Positions 23,967 through 30,741 of a DNA stretch of 36,040 nucleotides are shown here, in pieces. Source of the DNA: Streptomyces muensis (GTDB lineage: Bacteria > Actinomycetota > Actinomycetes > Streptomycetales > Streptomycetaceae); assembly GCF_021474425.1 (NCBI RefSeq), contig NZ_JAKEIP010000067.1, positions 1 to 36,040 of the forward strand. Direction: 5' to 3'. The notes below the pieces were generated by a model that was given only the letters and a program-made list of their open reading frames with translations, was not told the origin of the DNA and searched no databases. Made by a program: the position numbers and the translations under genes. Numbering within the stretch: the stretch's first letter is position 1; every line of letters begins with the position of its first letter.

Positions 23967-24209
23967 GCGGCCTTCCTCGATGCAGGAGAGGCGGTGGGTT
24001 GCCGCGCCCGTACTACCTTGCGCCCAGGGGGAGTTGGACAGAATCGGAAGGTGGCAAAACAACAGCAACCGTATGCCCAAGACGTTTGGCACTCATCAAA
24101 GCCGCTCGCGGCACCCTCGGGTCGGCCGCTCCGCCGCCGGGGCGGGTTTCGGAACGCGGCAAACGGGGACTCGGGCTGCCGTAGCGGACCGGAAGGAAGA
24201 TGACGCACC

Positions 24210-24386
24210 ATGACTACGCAGGTCAGGAAGGCGAGTACCGTACGTCGGCCCGAGACGGGATGGGCGAAGGCCCGCCGTCTGCGCGGACGTGAGATCCGGA
24301 CCTGCGTACGGGCCATGGCGACGGACGGGGACGGCGGACAGCCGAGGGGCGGCCCGGAGGACAACATCGTCAAGGGCGACGACTGA
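24210..24386 (+). CDS. Small ORF divergent from the radical SAM gene
   Basis: This 58-codon frame starts at ATG 24210, ten bases after AAGGAAG (24193-24199). The peptide has a basic first half (many Arg, Lys), a single Cys at 32, and a Gly/Asp-rich acidic tail ending NIVKGDD. It is divergent from the radical SAM enzyme and its end overlaps the VOC gene tail by 17 bases. I do not recognise it. It could be a peptide substrate or a small regulatory protein, or a chance frame. A shorter frame from ATG 24200 uses the same ribosome site. Confidence 0.4.
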   Translation: MTTQVRKASTVRRPETGWAKARRLRGREIRTCVRAMATDGDGGQPRGGPEDNIVKGDD

Positions 24387-25098
24387 GGGGCGTCCCGAGC
24401 ACGCGGAACTCGTTGCCGTCGGGGTCGGCCAGCAGCACCTCGCCGTCCCTTGCGGGGGCGGCGTCGAGGCGCTTCGCCCCGAGGGAGAGGAGGCGCTCGA
24501 CCTCCGCTTCCGGATCGTCGTCCGGCACGAGGTCGAAGTGCAGGTCCTTGCCGGCGTCCGGCATCAGCGGCGGGCCGCCCCACGTGATCTTCGTGCCGCC
24601 GTTCGGCGACTGGACGGCGGTCTCCTCGTCCTGGTCCCAGACCAGCGGCCAGCCCAGCGCCTCGCTCCAGAAGTAGCCCACCGCCTGTGAACCGTCGCAG
24701 GCGAGCGCGCCGAGGAAGCCGCAGCCGGCGAGGAAGTTGTTGCCGGGCTCGAGGACGCAGAACTCGTTGCCCTCGGGGTCGGCGAGCACCACATGGGAGG
24801 CGTCCGGTCCCTGGCCGACGTCGGCGTGCCGCGCACCGAGGTCGAGCGCCCTCGTCACGGTCTCCTGCTGGTCCTGGGCGGAGGTGCTCGTCAGGTCGAA
24901 GTGCAGCCGGTTCTGGGCGACTTTCCGCGCCGGGGAGGGACGGAAGCCAAGTCGGTAGCCGGCGTCGTTCCCGGACAGCAGGGTGACGCCGTCGCCGGAG
25001 TCCTCGGCTTTCTCCAAGTCCAGGACACCCGCCCAGAACCGCGCCAGACGCTCGGGCTGGTGCGCGTCGAAGGAGATTGCGAAGAGTCGGCTGCTCAT
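24370..25098 (-). CDS. VOC superfamily protein (glyoxalase/bleomycin-resistance type), two domains
   Basis: The ATG at 25096-25098 (GAGGACG upstream) gives 242 residues made of two VOC domains, about 1-120 and 125-242. Each half ends in the recurrent DPEGNEFCVLEPG or DPDGNEFRVLG strand. The first half starts ISFDAHQPERLARFWAGVLD. Proteins of this shape include glyoxalase-like enzymes and small-molecule binding or resistance proteins. The metal ligands cannot be fixed by eye, and the substrate is unknown. It is monocistronic. Confidence 0.82.
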   Translation of the reverse strand: MSSRLFAISFDAHQPERLARFWAGVLDLEKAEDSGDGVTLLSGNDAGYRLGFRPSPARKVAQNRLHFDLTSTSAQDQQETVTRALDLGARHADVGQGPDASHVVLADPEGNEFCVLEPGNNFLAGCGFLGALACDGSQAVGYFWSEALGWPLVWDQDEETAVQSPNGGTKITWGGPPLMPDAGKDLHFDLVPDDDPEAEVERLLSLGAKRLDAAPARDGEVLLADPDGNEFRVLGTPLSRRP

Positions 25099-25406
25099 TG
25101 CGCCACGCGTCCTCGGTCCGTTGAGTGCCGGCGGCCGGCAGGGCGCCCCGTCAGCGCCTCGAACGAGGATCCTAGGGGCGGATCGGCCTCGGTCGCAGCC
25201 GAGTATTTCCCGCGATGGGACCGTTCTCGTCCAGGGCGCCCCGGGCTCGGTGCGGCCAGGCGGTCGGGCGCCAGATGCAGCCCTCGCGTGCGCTGCCTGC
25301 GTCATGTGGGCCCCCTGTTCGGGTGTTTGTCCCCACGCCGGCGCTTCTGCCATGCGGGCGGGCGGCACACCTGGTGGCGAGCACACACCTACCGAAGGAG
25401 ACGCTT
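25099..25406. other. Divergent intergenic region before the secreted repeat protein
   Basis: This 308-base region lies between the VOC gene start and the repeat protein start. It must hold promoters for both. I see no palindrome, RNA gene or convincing short ORF in it. The repeat gene's ribosome site AAGGAG closes it. Confidence 0.35.
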
Positions 25407-25658
25407 ATGCGCACACGTACCGCGCTGGCCGCCATCGCTGTCGCCGGGACTGTTCTGCTCGGAGGCGCGGGCCAGGCGCTCGCCGACGAGCACGACGAGA
25501 CGGGCGGCTTCGGAGTCGGGACCGGGACCAGCTCTCCGGCCGCCCCCGGCCTCGACCAGGGCGACTCCGGCTTCGACCAGGACGATTCCGGTTTCGGACA
25601 GGACTCCTCCGGCTTCGGCCAGGGCGGCTCCGTGTTCGACCAGGCCGGCGGATTCTGA
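25407..25658 (+). CDS. Small secreted heptad-repeat protein
   Basis: The ATG at 25407 follows AAGGAG and gives 83 residues. Residues 1-26 are a Sec signal peptide ending AGQALA before DEHDE. From residue 49 the protein is a tandem repeat of about seven residues, D/G-Q-x-x-S-G-F, with aromatic residues at 56, 63, 70, 77 and 83. The DNA repeats in 21-base units. The mature part is acidic, rich in Gly, Asp, Gln, Ser and Phe, and has no cysteine. Such low-complexity secreted proteins could be surface, matrix or phase-separating components; no function is assigned. It is monocistronic with a strong terminator. Confidence 0.75.
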   Translation: MRTRTALAAIAVAGTVLLGGAGQALADEHDETGGFGVGTGTSSPAAPGLDQGDSGFDQDDSGFGQDSSGFGQGGSVFDQAGGF

Positions 25659-25679
25659 GGACGAGGCCGACGCTCCATT

Positions 25680-25720
25680 CCCCTGCCCCGCACCTCGGTA
25701 CTCCAGGTGCGGGGCAGGGG
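25680..25720. terminator. Strong hairpin terminator after the repeat protein
   Basis: CCCCTGCCCCGCACCT (25680-25695) pairs perfectly with AGGTGCGGGGCAGGGG (25705-25720), 16 pairs with a nine-base loop. It lies between the convergent repeat protein and ArsR genes and can serve both. Confidence 0.85.
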
Positions 25721-25756
25721 CATTCGTAGGTACGGGCCGGCGTGAACGCCGGCGGG

Positions 25757-26119
25757 CTAGGACCCCGCGCCAGGGCGTGGCTCCGCCTCCTCCTGCCCGC
25801 CCCGAAGGTCGGCGAGCAGTTCCGCCTGTCCGGCCAGCACCCCGGACAGGATCGTGCGCGCCACCCGCAGCAGCTCCGCCACGTGCGGGCTGGTCAGCGA
25901 GTAGTACACGGTCGAGCCCTCCTTGCGGGTCACGACCAGGTTCGCCCGGCGCAGCACCGCGAGCTGCTGGGAGAGATGCGCGGGTTCGATGCCGATCTCG
26001 GGCAGCATTTCGGCGACGGCGTGCTCTCGCTCGCTCAGCAGCTCCAGAACGCGGATACGGGCCGGATGACCGAGTGTCTTGAAGAACTCGGCCTTCAGTT
26101 GGTACAGCGGCGTGCTCAT
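25757..26119 (-). CDS. ArsR-type winged-helix regulator (first copy)
   Basis: The ATG at 26117-26119 follows GGAGGCGACGG and gives 120 residues. The winged helix-turn-helix is clear: LKAEFFKTLGHPARIRVLEL, then PAHLSQQLAVLRRANLVVTR. There are no cysteines, so the classic ArsR thiol metal site is absent and the signal may not be a metal, or may be bound by His or Asp. It is about half identical by eye to the ArsR at 29304-29645, which opens the same co-directional series; this copy closes it, 161 bases after the PhnA-like gene. Confidence 0.86.
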   Translation of the reverse strand: MSTPLYQLKAEFFKTLGHPARIRVLELLSEREHAVAEMLPEIGIEPAHLSQQLAVLRRANLVVTRKEGSTVYYSLTSPHVAELLRVARTILSGVLAGQAELLADLRGGQEEAEPRPGAGS

Positions 26120-26280
26120 CGTGCCGTCGCCTCCCCGGCACCACGGCACGGCCCCGTAGGCCGGGCAGCCCCGGCCTGTCGCATCCACCCACTCGTCACG
26201 GACATGCGGTCCATCTTCGCCTGTGCCACGGTCAGCGCCGAACCCGCATGGAGGAACCCGGACAGCGGCCGGCCGGGACG

Positions 26281-26631
26281 TCAGGCCTTCTTGACCACGC
26301 TGGACTTCAGCTGCATGGCCCCGAAGCCGTCGACCTTGCAGTCGATGTCATGGCCGTCCACGCCGTCGACGAGCCGGATGTTGCGCACCTTGGTGCCGGC
26401 CTTGATTCCGGTCGGGCTGCCCTTGACCTTCAGCGTCTTGACCACCGTCACGGTGTCTCCGTCGGCGAGCACATTGCCGACCGAGTCCCTGATCACCTTC
26501 TCCCCGCCGCCGTCCTCGGCCTCGTCGGCCGGTGACCACTCGTGCCCGCACTCCGGGCAGACCAGGAGCGTGCCCATCGCGTAGGTGTAGACGCCGGAAC
26601 ACTCGGGGCAGGAAGGAAGAGCTTCACTCAT
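26281..26631 (-). CDS. PhnA/YjdM-type zinc-ribbon protein
   Basis: The 116-residue product starts at ATG 26629-26631. The N-terminal zinc ribbon is LPSCPECSGVYTY ... LLVCPECGHEW (four cysteines), followed by the conserved core IRDSVGNVLADGDTVTVVK and the end GFGAMQLKSSVVKKA. The family was named for alkylphosphonate utilisation, but it is widespread without phosphonate genes and its function is unsettled. No C-P lyase genes are present here. It lies 38 bases after the STAS gene and probably shares its transcript. Confidence 0.88.
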   Translation of the reverse strand: MSEALPSCPECSGVYTYAMGTLLVCPECGHEWSPADEAEDGGGEKVIRDSVGNVLADGDTVTVVKTLKVKGSPTGIKAGTKVRNIRLVDGVDGHDIDCKVDGFGAMQLKSSVVKKA

Positions 26632-26669
26632 TGCACGGTCCTCTTCTGGATCACTCGATCGGGATGGTG

Positions 26670-27071
26670 TCAGCCGGCGGGCCAGCCGTCGGTGCGCCAC
26701 GCCTGCTGCTGGCCGTCGTCCGCGGCTTCCCGGTTCCGGGTGTGCGCGGCGAGGGCGGTGGCCAGGTCGTGGTGGACCGGGATGTCGGGGCAGTCGCCGT
26801 CGGGGACGAGGGAGCCGTCGGCCGGGATGGCGGCCAGTTCGAGGCCGCGTCCGGCGTCGGCGAGGCGTCGGGCGGCCTCGATGATGGCCAGCTGGCCCTC
26901 GGTCGACCAGCCGCGCAGCTCGGTCAGGTCGACGATGACCGGCCCCGTGCCCCGGGCGACGACCCAGCCGACTGCTCCGCTGAAGCGGCGCGCCGCCTGC
27001 GGGCCGAGATGGCCGGCGACGGACAGGACCCCGAAGGTGTCCTCGACGGCGTAGTGCCACTCGATGGTCAT
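26670..27071 (-). CDS. STAS-domain protein, anti-sigma antagonist-like
   Basis: The 133-residue product starts at ATG 27069-27071 with AAGGAAG upstream. The core VIVDLTELRGWSTEGQLAII matches the central strand and helix of SpoIIAA-type STAS domains. Ser56 or Thr57 is where the phosphorylated Ser normally sits, but the preceding conserved Asp is Trp. It has a C-terminal tail of about 25 polar residues. It follows an RsbW-like ATPase gene by 36 bases, the usual arrangement of a kinase and its STAS substrate. Role as a phosphorylation target is inferred. Confidence 0.75.
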   Translation of the reverse strand: MTIEWHYAVEDTFGVLSVAGHLGPQAARRFSGAVGWVVARGTGPVIVDLTELRGWSTEGQLAIIEAARRLADAGRGLELAAIPADGSLVPDGDCPDIPVHHDLATALAAHTRNREAADDGQQQAWRTDGWPAG

Positions 27072-27107
27072 GATGGTGAACTTCCTTGCGTGTGCTGCCC
27101 GTCGGGG

Positions 27108-27518
27108 TCAAAGGGGCAGGGTGATCCAGATGCTCTTGCCGTCGGGGTCGCCGTGCACGGCGGCGGTGCCGCCGAGTTGCCGGGTGAGCTCCATGACGGT
27201 GCCGAGACCGGTACCGGTGTCGGCCCGGTGCAGCGGTGGCTGGTGGGCGTGGCGGTCGTGCACGGCGAAGGCCAGGTGGCTGCCGCTCGCCGCGTACATC
27301 ACCATGATCTGCGGTGACTCCTCGGCGGCGTGCCGGACGCTGTTGGTCACCAGTTCGCTGAGGATCAGCAGCGCCGCGTCCACGACGGGCCGGTGCAGGC
27401 CTATCCCCCACTCGACCAGCGCCTGCTCCGCGGTCTCGCGGGCGAGCCGGACGGCGGACGGCTCGTTGGGCAGCGTGAGCACATGCCGGTACGGCAGGGC
27501 ATCGAGAACGGAGCTCAT
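27108..27518 (-). CDS. RsbW-like ATP-binding protein (HATPase)
   Basis: The 136-residue product starts at ATG 27516-27518 with GGAGAG just upstream. It is a stand-alone GHKL/HATPase_c_2 domain: the N-box is LLILSELVTNSVRHA and the ATP-lid glycines are in DTGTGLGTVMEL. Such proteins act as anti-sigma factors and/or Ser kinases toward STAS proteins. A STAS gene follows immediately, and a STAS-tailed transporter gene ends 76 bases upstream. No sigma factor gene is in the window. Confidence 0.86.
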   Translation of the reverse strand: MSSVLDALPYRHVLTLPNEPSAVRLARETAEQALVEWGIGLHRPVVDAALLILSELVTNSVRHAAEESPQIMVMYAASGSHLAFAVHDRHAHQPPLHRADTGTGLGTVMELTRQLGGTAAVHGDPDGKSIWITLPL

Positions 27519-27594
27519 CTTCTCTCCATGCGGGCGGGTCGGAGACCGGCCACGGACGTGGGGTGCGGGTGCGGCAGGGCGTCGGGCGGCGTGC

Positions 27595-29307
27595 TCATCG
27601 GGCCGTTTCCTCGTCGGCGGTCCTGGCCGACCGAGGGGCGACGACGGTCAGGACGCCGGCCGTCTCCAGGTGGTCGCGGGCACCGCGGATCGCCTCGGGC
27701 GTGGTGGCGTACTCGCGGCCGTCGCGGTGCAGCAGGTCGAGCGCGCCCACCGAGTCGAGGACCTGACGGTGTCCGGGACGCAGACCGGAGGCCAGGACGC
27801 GGATTCCGCGTCGCTCCAGCTTCTCCACCGCGTCCTTGAGGACCAGGGCCCCGGTGGCGTCCATCGTCGACACCCGCGACATGCGCAGGATCACCACCCG
27901 GACGTCGGCCACCTCGGTCAGCTCCAGCAGGAAGCGGTGCGCGGCGGCGAAGAACAGCGGTCCGTCGATGCGGTACGCCACGATGTGCTCGGCGAGCAGC
28001 GCGTGCTCCTCGGCGCTGTGGTCGCCCCGGTCGAGGGGCACCTGGTCGAAGCGGGCGTGCTTGGCCACGGCCCGCAGCGCGAGGGCGCCCGCCACGGCGA
28101 GGCCGATGATCACCGCGAGGACCAGGTCCAGGACCAAGGTCGCGACCGCCGTCAGGACCAGGATCAGCGCGTCGGAGCGGGTGGCCTTCGCCATCGCCTT
28201 CAGCGATCCGACCTCGACCATGCGGACCGCGGTGGCCAGCAGCACGCCCGCCAGCGCGGCGAGCGGGATCTTCGAGACGAGGGGCGCCGCCGCGAAGACG
28301 ATCACGGCGAGTACGGCGGCGTGGGTGAGGGCGGCCAGCCGTGAACTCGCGCCGGAGCGGACGTTGACGGCGGTGCGGGCGATGGCGCCGGTCGCCGGGA
28401 CACCCCCGAACAGAGGGGTGGCGAGGTTGGCCACGCCCTGTCCGAACAGCTCCCGGTCCGGATCGTGCTTCTGGCCGACCGTCATCCCGTCGGCCACCGA
28501 GGCCGACAGCAGCGACTCCAGCGCGGCCAGCGCGGCGACCGCGACGGCCGGGGCGAGCAGGGTGCCCAGCGATCCGAGGTCGAGGAAGGACAAGGAGGGC
28601 ACGGGCAGCCCGGAGGGCAGGTCACCGATCGGCGTCGCCGCGTCGAGACCGGCGGCCTGCGCCACGACGGTGGCCGCGACGACCGCGAGAATCGAGAACG
28701 GGACCGTCGGTCGCCATCGGGCGCCGGCCAGCATGACCACGGCCACCGCGACCGAGAAGCCGACCGCGGTCCAGTTCGGATGCCGCGCGAACTCCTCCAC
28801 CGCCCGCCAGGCCACCACCAGCACCCGGTCGCCGTCGGGCTTGGGCACGCCGAGGGCGTTGGGGAGCTGCTGGAGCCCGATCACACAGGCGATGCCGAGG
28901 GTGAAGCCCTCGACGACCGGCGCGGGCACGTACTGCATGTACTTCCCGGCCCGCAGCGCGGCCACGGCGATCAGCAGGGCGCCCGCCATCAGCCCGACCG
29001 TCAGCACCCCGGCCGGTCCGAACTCGCCGACGATCGGCACCAGGACCACCGTCATCGCTCCGGTCGGCCCGGACACCTGCAGGTTGGACCCGCCGAAGAC
29101 CGCGGCGAGCGCGCCCGCGACCACGGCGGTCGCCAGGCCCGCCTCCGCGCCGAGCCCGGAGGAGACGCCGAAGCCCAGCGCGAGCGGCAGTGCCACGATC
29201 GCCACCGTCAGACCGGCGAGCAGATCCCGCCGGGGGTCCCGGCGCAGGTCCGCCAGATCCACGCGCCCCGGCAGCAGTGCGGCGATCCGCACGAACGCCG
29301 TCCTCAT
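27595..29307 (-). CDS. SulP family anion transporter with C-terminal STAS domain
   Basis: The ATG at 29305-29307 overlaps the ArsR stop by four bases (ATGA on this strand), giving 570 residues. The membrane part (about 20-420) has many hydrophobic segments and SulP signatures such as DLLAGLTVAIVALPLALGFG and NLQVSGPTGAMTVVLVPIVG. The C-terminal STAS domain (about 430-545) contains VVILRMSRVSTMDATGALVL. SulP proteins carry sulfate, bicarbonate or other anions; the substrate is not decided. Coupling to an ArsR gene suggests expression on a specific signal. No fused carbonic anhydrase is present. Confidence 0.9.
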   Translation of the reverse strand: MRTAFVRIAALLPGRVDLADLRRDPRRDLLAGLTVAIVALPLALGFGVSSGLGAEAGLATAVVAGALAAVFGGSNLQVSGPTGAMTVVLVPIVGEFGPAGVLTVGLMAGALLIAVAALRAGKYMQYVPAPVVEGFTLGIACVIGLQQLPNALGVPKPDGDRVLVVAWRAVEEFARHPNWTAVGFSVAVAVVMLAGARWRPTVPFSILAVVAATVVAQAAGLDAATPIGDLPSGLPVPSLSFLDLGSLGTLLAPAVAVAALAALESLLSASVADGMTVGQKHDPDRELFGQGVANLATPLFGGVPATGAIARTAVNVRSGASSRLAALTHAAVLAVIVFAAAPLVSKIPLAALAGVLLATAVRMVEVGSLKAMAKATRSDALILVLTAVATLVLDLVLAVIIGLAVAGALALRAVAKHARFDQVPLDRGDHSAEEHALLAEHIVAYRIDGPLFFAAAHRFLLELTEVADVRVVILRMSRVSTMDATGALVLKDAVEKLERRGIRVLASGLRPGHRQVLDSVGALDLLHRDGREYATTPEAIRGARDHLETAGVLTVVAPRSARTADEETAR

Positions 29308-29645
29308 CGCGCGGTGACCTCGGCGTCCCGCAGCTCGGCCAGGAGCTCGTTGCGCCCCGCGAGCATCTCGGTGAGGATCCGGCGCGCGGCCTTCATCAGG
29401 TCGGCGACGTCCCCGCCGGACAGCGCGTAGACGACGGTCGCGCCTTCCCGGGTCGCGGTGACGATCCCGGAGCGGCGCAGCACGGCGAGCTGCTGCGACA
29501 GGCTGGACGGCTCGACCTCGATCTCGCCGAGCAGTTCCCGTACCGGCTTCGGCCCGTCCTGCAGCAGCTCCAGAACCCGTATCCGTACGGGATGCCCCAG
29601 CATGCGGAAGAACTCGGCCTTGGCCTGGTACAGCGGAACGGACAC
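29304..29645 (-). CDS. ArsR-type winged-helix regulator (second copy), SulP operon head
   Basis: The GTG at 29643-29645 gives 113 residues starting SVPLYQAKAEFFRMLGHP; longer frames upstream add atypical sequence. The recognition region is PSSLSQQLAVLRRSGIVTAT. Like its paralogue at 25757 it has no cysteine. It is translationally coupled to the SulP gene. A near-perfect AT-rich palindrome 100 bases upstream is its probable operator, giving autoregulation of the operon. Confidence 0.86.
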   Translation of the reverse strand: MSVPLYQAKAEFFRMLGHPVRIRVLELLQDGPKPVRELLGEIEVEPSSLSQQLAVLRRSGIVTATREGATVVYALSGGDVADLMKAARRILTEMLAGRNELLAELRDAEVTAR

Positions 29646-29745
29646 GGTGCCTCGGCTTCCCCAACAAGCCCCACCCCGGGGCGGACACGAGAAGCTGTGT
29701 CCGCGGGCTACCGGATGGCGGACACAGCCATCACAGCATCTAACC

Positions 29746-29765
29746 AATTGCGAAATTTTGCAATT
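29746..29765. promoter_or_regulatory. AT-rich ArsR-type palindromic operator
   Basis: AATTGCGAAATTTTGCAATT is a 20-base palindrome broken only at one symmetric pair of positions (7 and 14). It is strikingly AT-rich for this genome. It lies between the divergent ArsR-SulP operon (start 29645) and the universal stress gene (start 29909). The TTGC ... GCAA spacing is the usual form of ArsR/SmtB operators. Confidence 0.65.
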
Positions 29766-29908
29766 CAGCAGGTCTAAGGGTTCCCGGAGAGCCGCGACGG
29801 TTGTCGGGACGGCGGGTCCGGCCGTCTCCCGGCCAGGTGGCAGCAGGCTGCCGCCGGAGTGATCCTTGGACAGGCGAGGGGTCGCGCTCCGATGCTGGAG
29901 GAGGTCCC

Positions 29909-30718
29909 GTGGGGAAGCTCGTGGTCGTCGGGGTGGATGGCTCGGCGTCGTGCCGTACGGCGGTGGAAGCGGCCGCCCGGGAGGCGCGGTGGCGCGGTGC
30001 CGGGCTGCATGTGGTGCATGCCTTCAGCCGGTCGGGAAGGCCGATGTACACACAGCCGGATCCGGCGCCGCTCGACCGTCTGACCGGTGAGGCGGCGGAT
30101 CACGCCCGTGCGGTGGCGCCCGGCCTGGAGGTCACCGACGCGGTCGTCGCGGGCGGCGCGGTGGAGGTGCTGGCCGCCGAGTCGCGGGCCGCTGACCTGA
30201 TGGTCGTCGGTGCACGGGGGGTCGGCGGCTTCGTCGGGATGCTGCTGGGCTCGACGGCGGTGTCCCTCGCCGCCCACACCGAGTGTCCGGTGATGGTGGT
30301 CCGCGAGGAGCCGACGGGCGCCGGGCCGATCGTGCTGGCCGTCGACGGCTCACCCGTGGGCGGGTCGGCGGTGGAGTTCGCCTTCGCCGAGGCCGCGTTG
30401 CGCACGGCGGAGATCCGCGCCGTGCACGTCTGGCTGCCGGACTACGCGCCGCCCGGCACCGGTGTGGAGAGCGCCGAGCGTCTGCTGGCCCAGGCGCTCA
30501 CCGGCTTCACGGAGCGGTATCCGGACGTCGTGGTCAGGCAGGAAGTGCTGAGCGGCGAACCCCGCGAGACGCTGATCGAGGCGAGCGGGAACGCCCGGTT
30601 GATGGTCGTCGGCGCCCGGGGGCACGGCGGTTTCGCCGGGTTGCTCCTGGGCTCGGTGAGCCAGGCGGTACTGCACCACGCGCACTGCCCGGTGGCGGTC
30701 GTCCGCGGCGAGGGGTGA
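29909..30718 (+). CDS. Tandem-domain universal stress protein (UspA family)
   Basis: The GTG at 29909 follows GGAGGAGGT (29897-29905) and gives 269 residues. Two Usp domains are present, about 1-135 and 140-269. Each starts with a VDGS strand and ends in the ATP-binding G-x2-G-x9-G-S pattern: GARGVGGFVGMLLGST and GARGHGGFAGLLLGSV. Tandem ATP-binding Usp proteins are linked to stress, hypoxia or dormancy responses in actinobacteria. It is divergent from the ArsR-SulP operon across a shared palindrome, so it may share that regulator. Confidence 0.92.
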   Translation: MGKLVVVGVDGSASCRTAVEAAAREARWRGAGLHVVHAFSRSGRPMYTQPDPAPLDRLTGEAADHARAVAPGLEVTDAVVAGGAVEVLAAESRAADLMVVGARGVGGFVGMLLGSTAVSLAAHTECPVMVVREEPTGAGPIVLAVDGSPVGGSAVEFAFAEAALRTAEIRAVHVWLPDYAPPGTGVESAERLLAQALTGFTERYPDVVVRQEVLSGEPRETLIEASGNARLMVVGARGHGGFAGLLLGSVSQAVLHHAHCPVAVVRGEG

Positions 30719-30741
30719 CCGGCCCGCGTCGTCACGCCCCT
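30711..30741. terminator. Hairpin spanning both stop codons of convergent genes
   Basis: AGGGGTGAC (30711-30719) pairs with GTCACGCCCCT (30731-30741) with a two-base bulge and an 11-base loop. Both stop codons lie within the stem. It is weaker than the other hairpins in the window. Confidence 0.45.

Noticed and set aside
24200..24292. 30-codon frame starting at the ATG at 24200
   Set aside because: Its start is only a base or so from the GGAAGG-AAG ribosome site, too close; the ATG at 24210 is better spaced.
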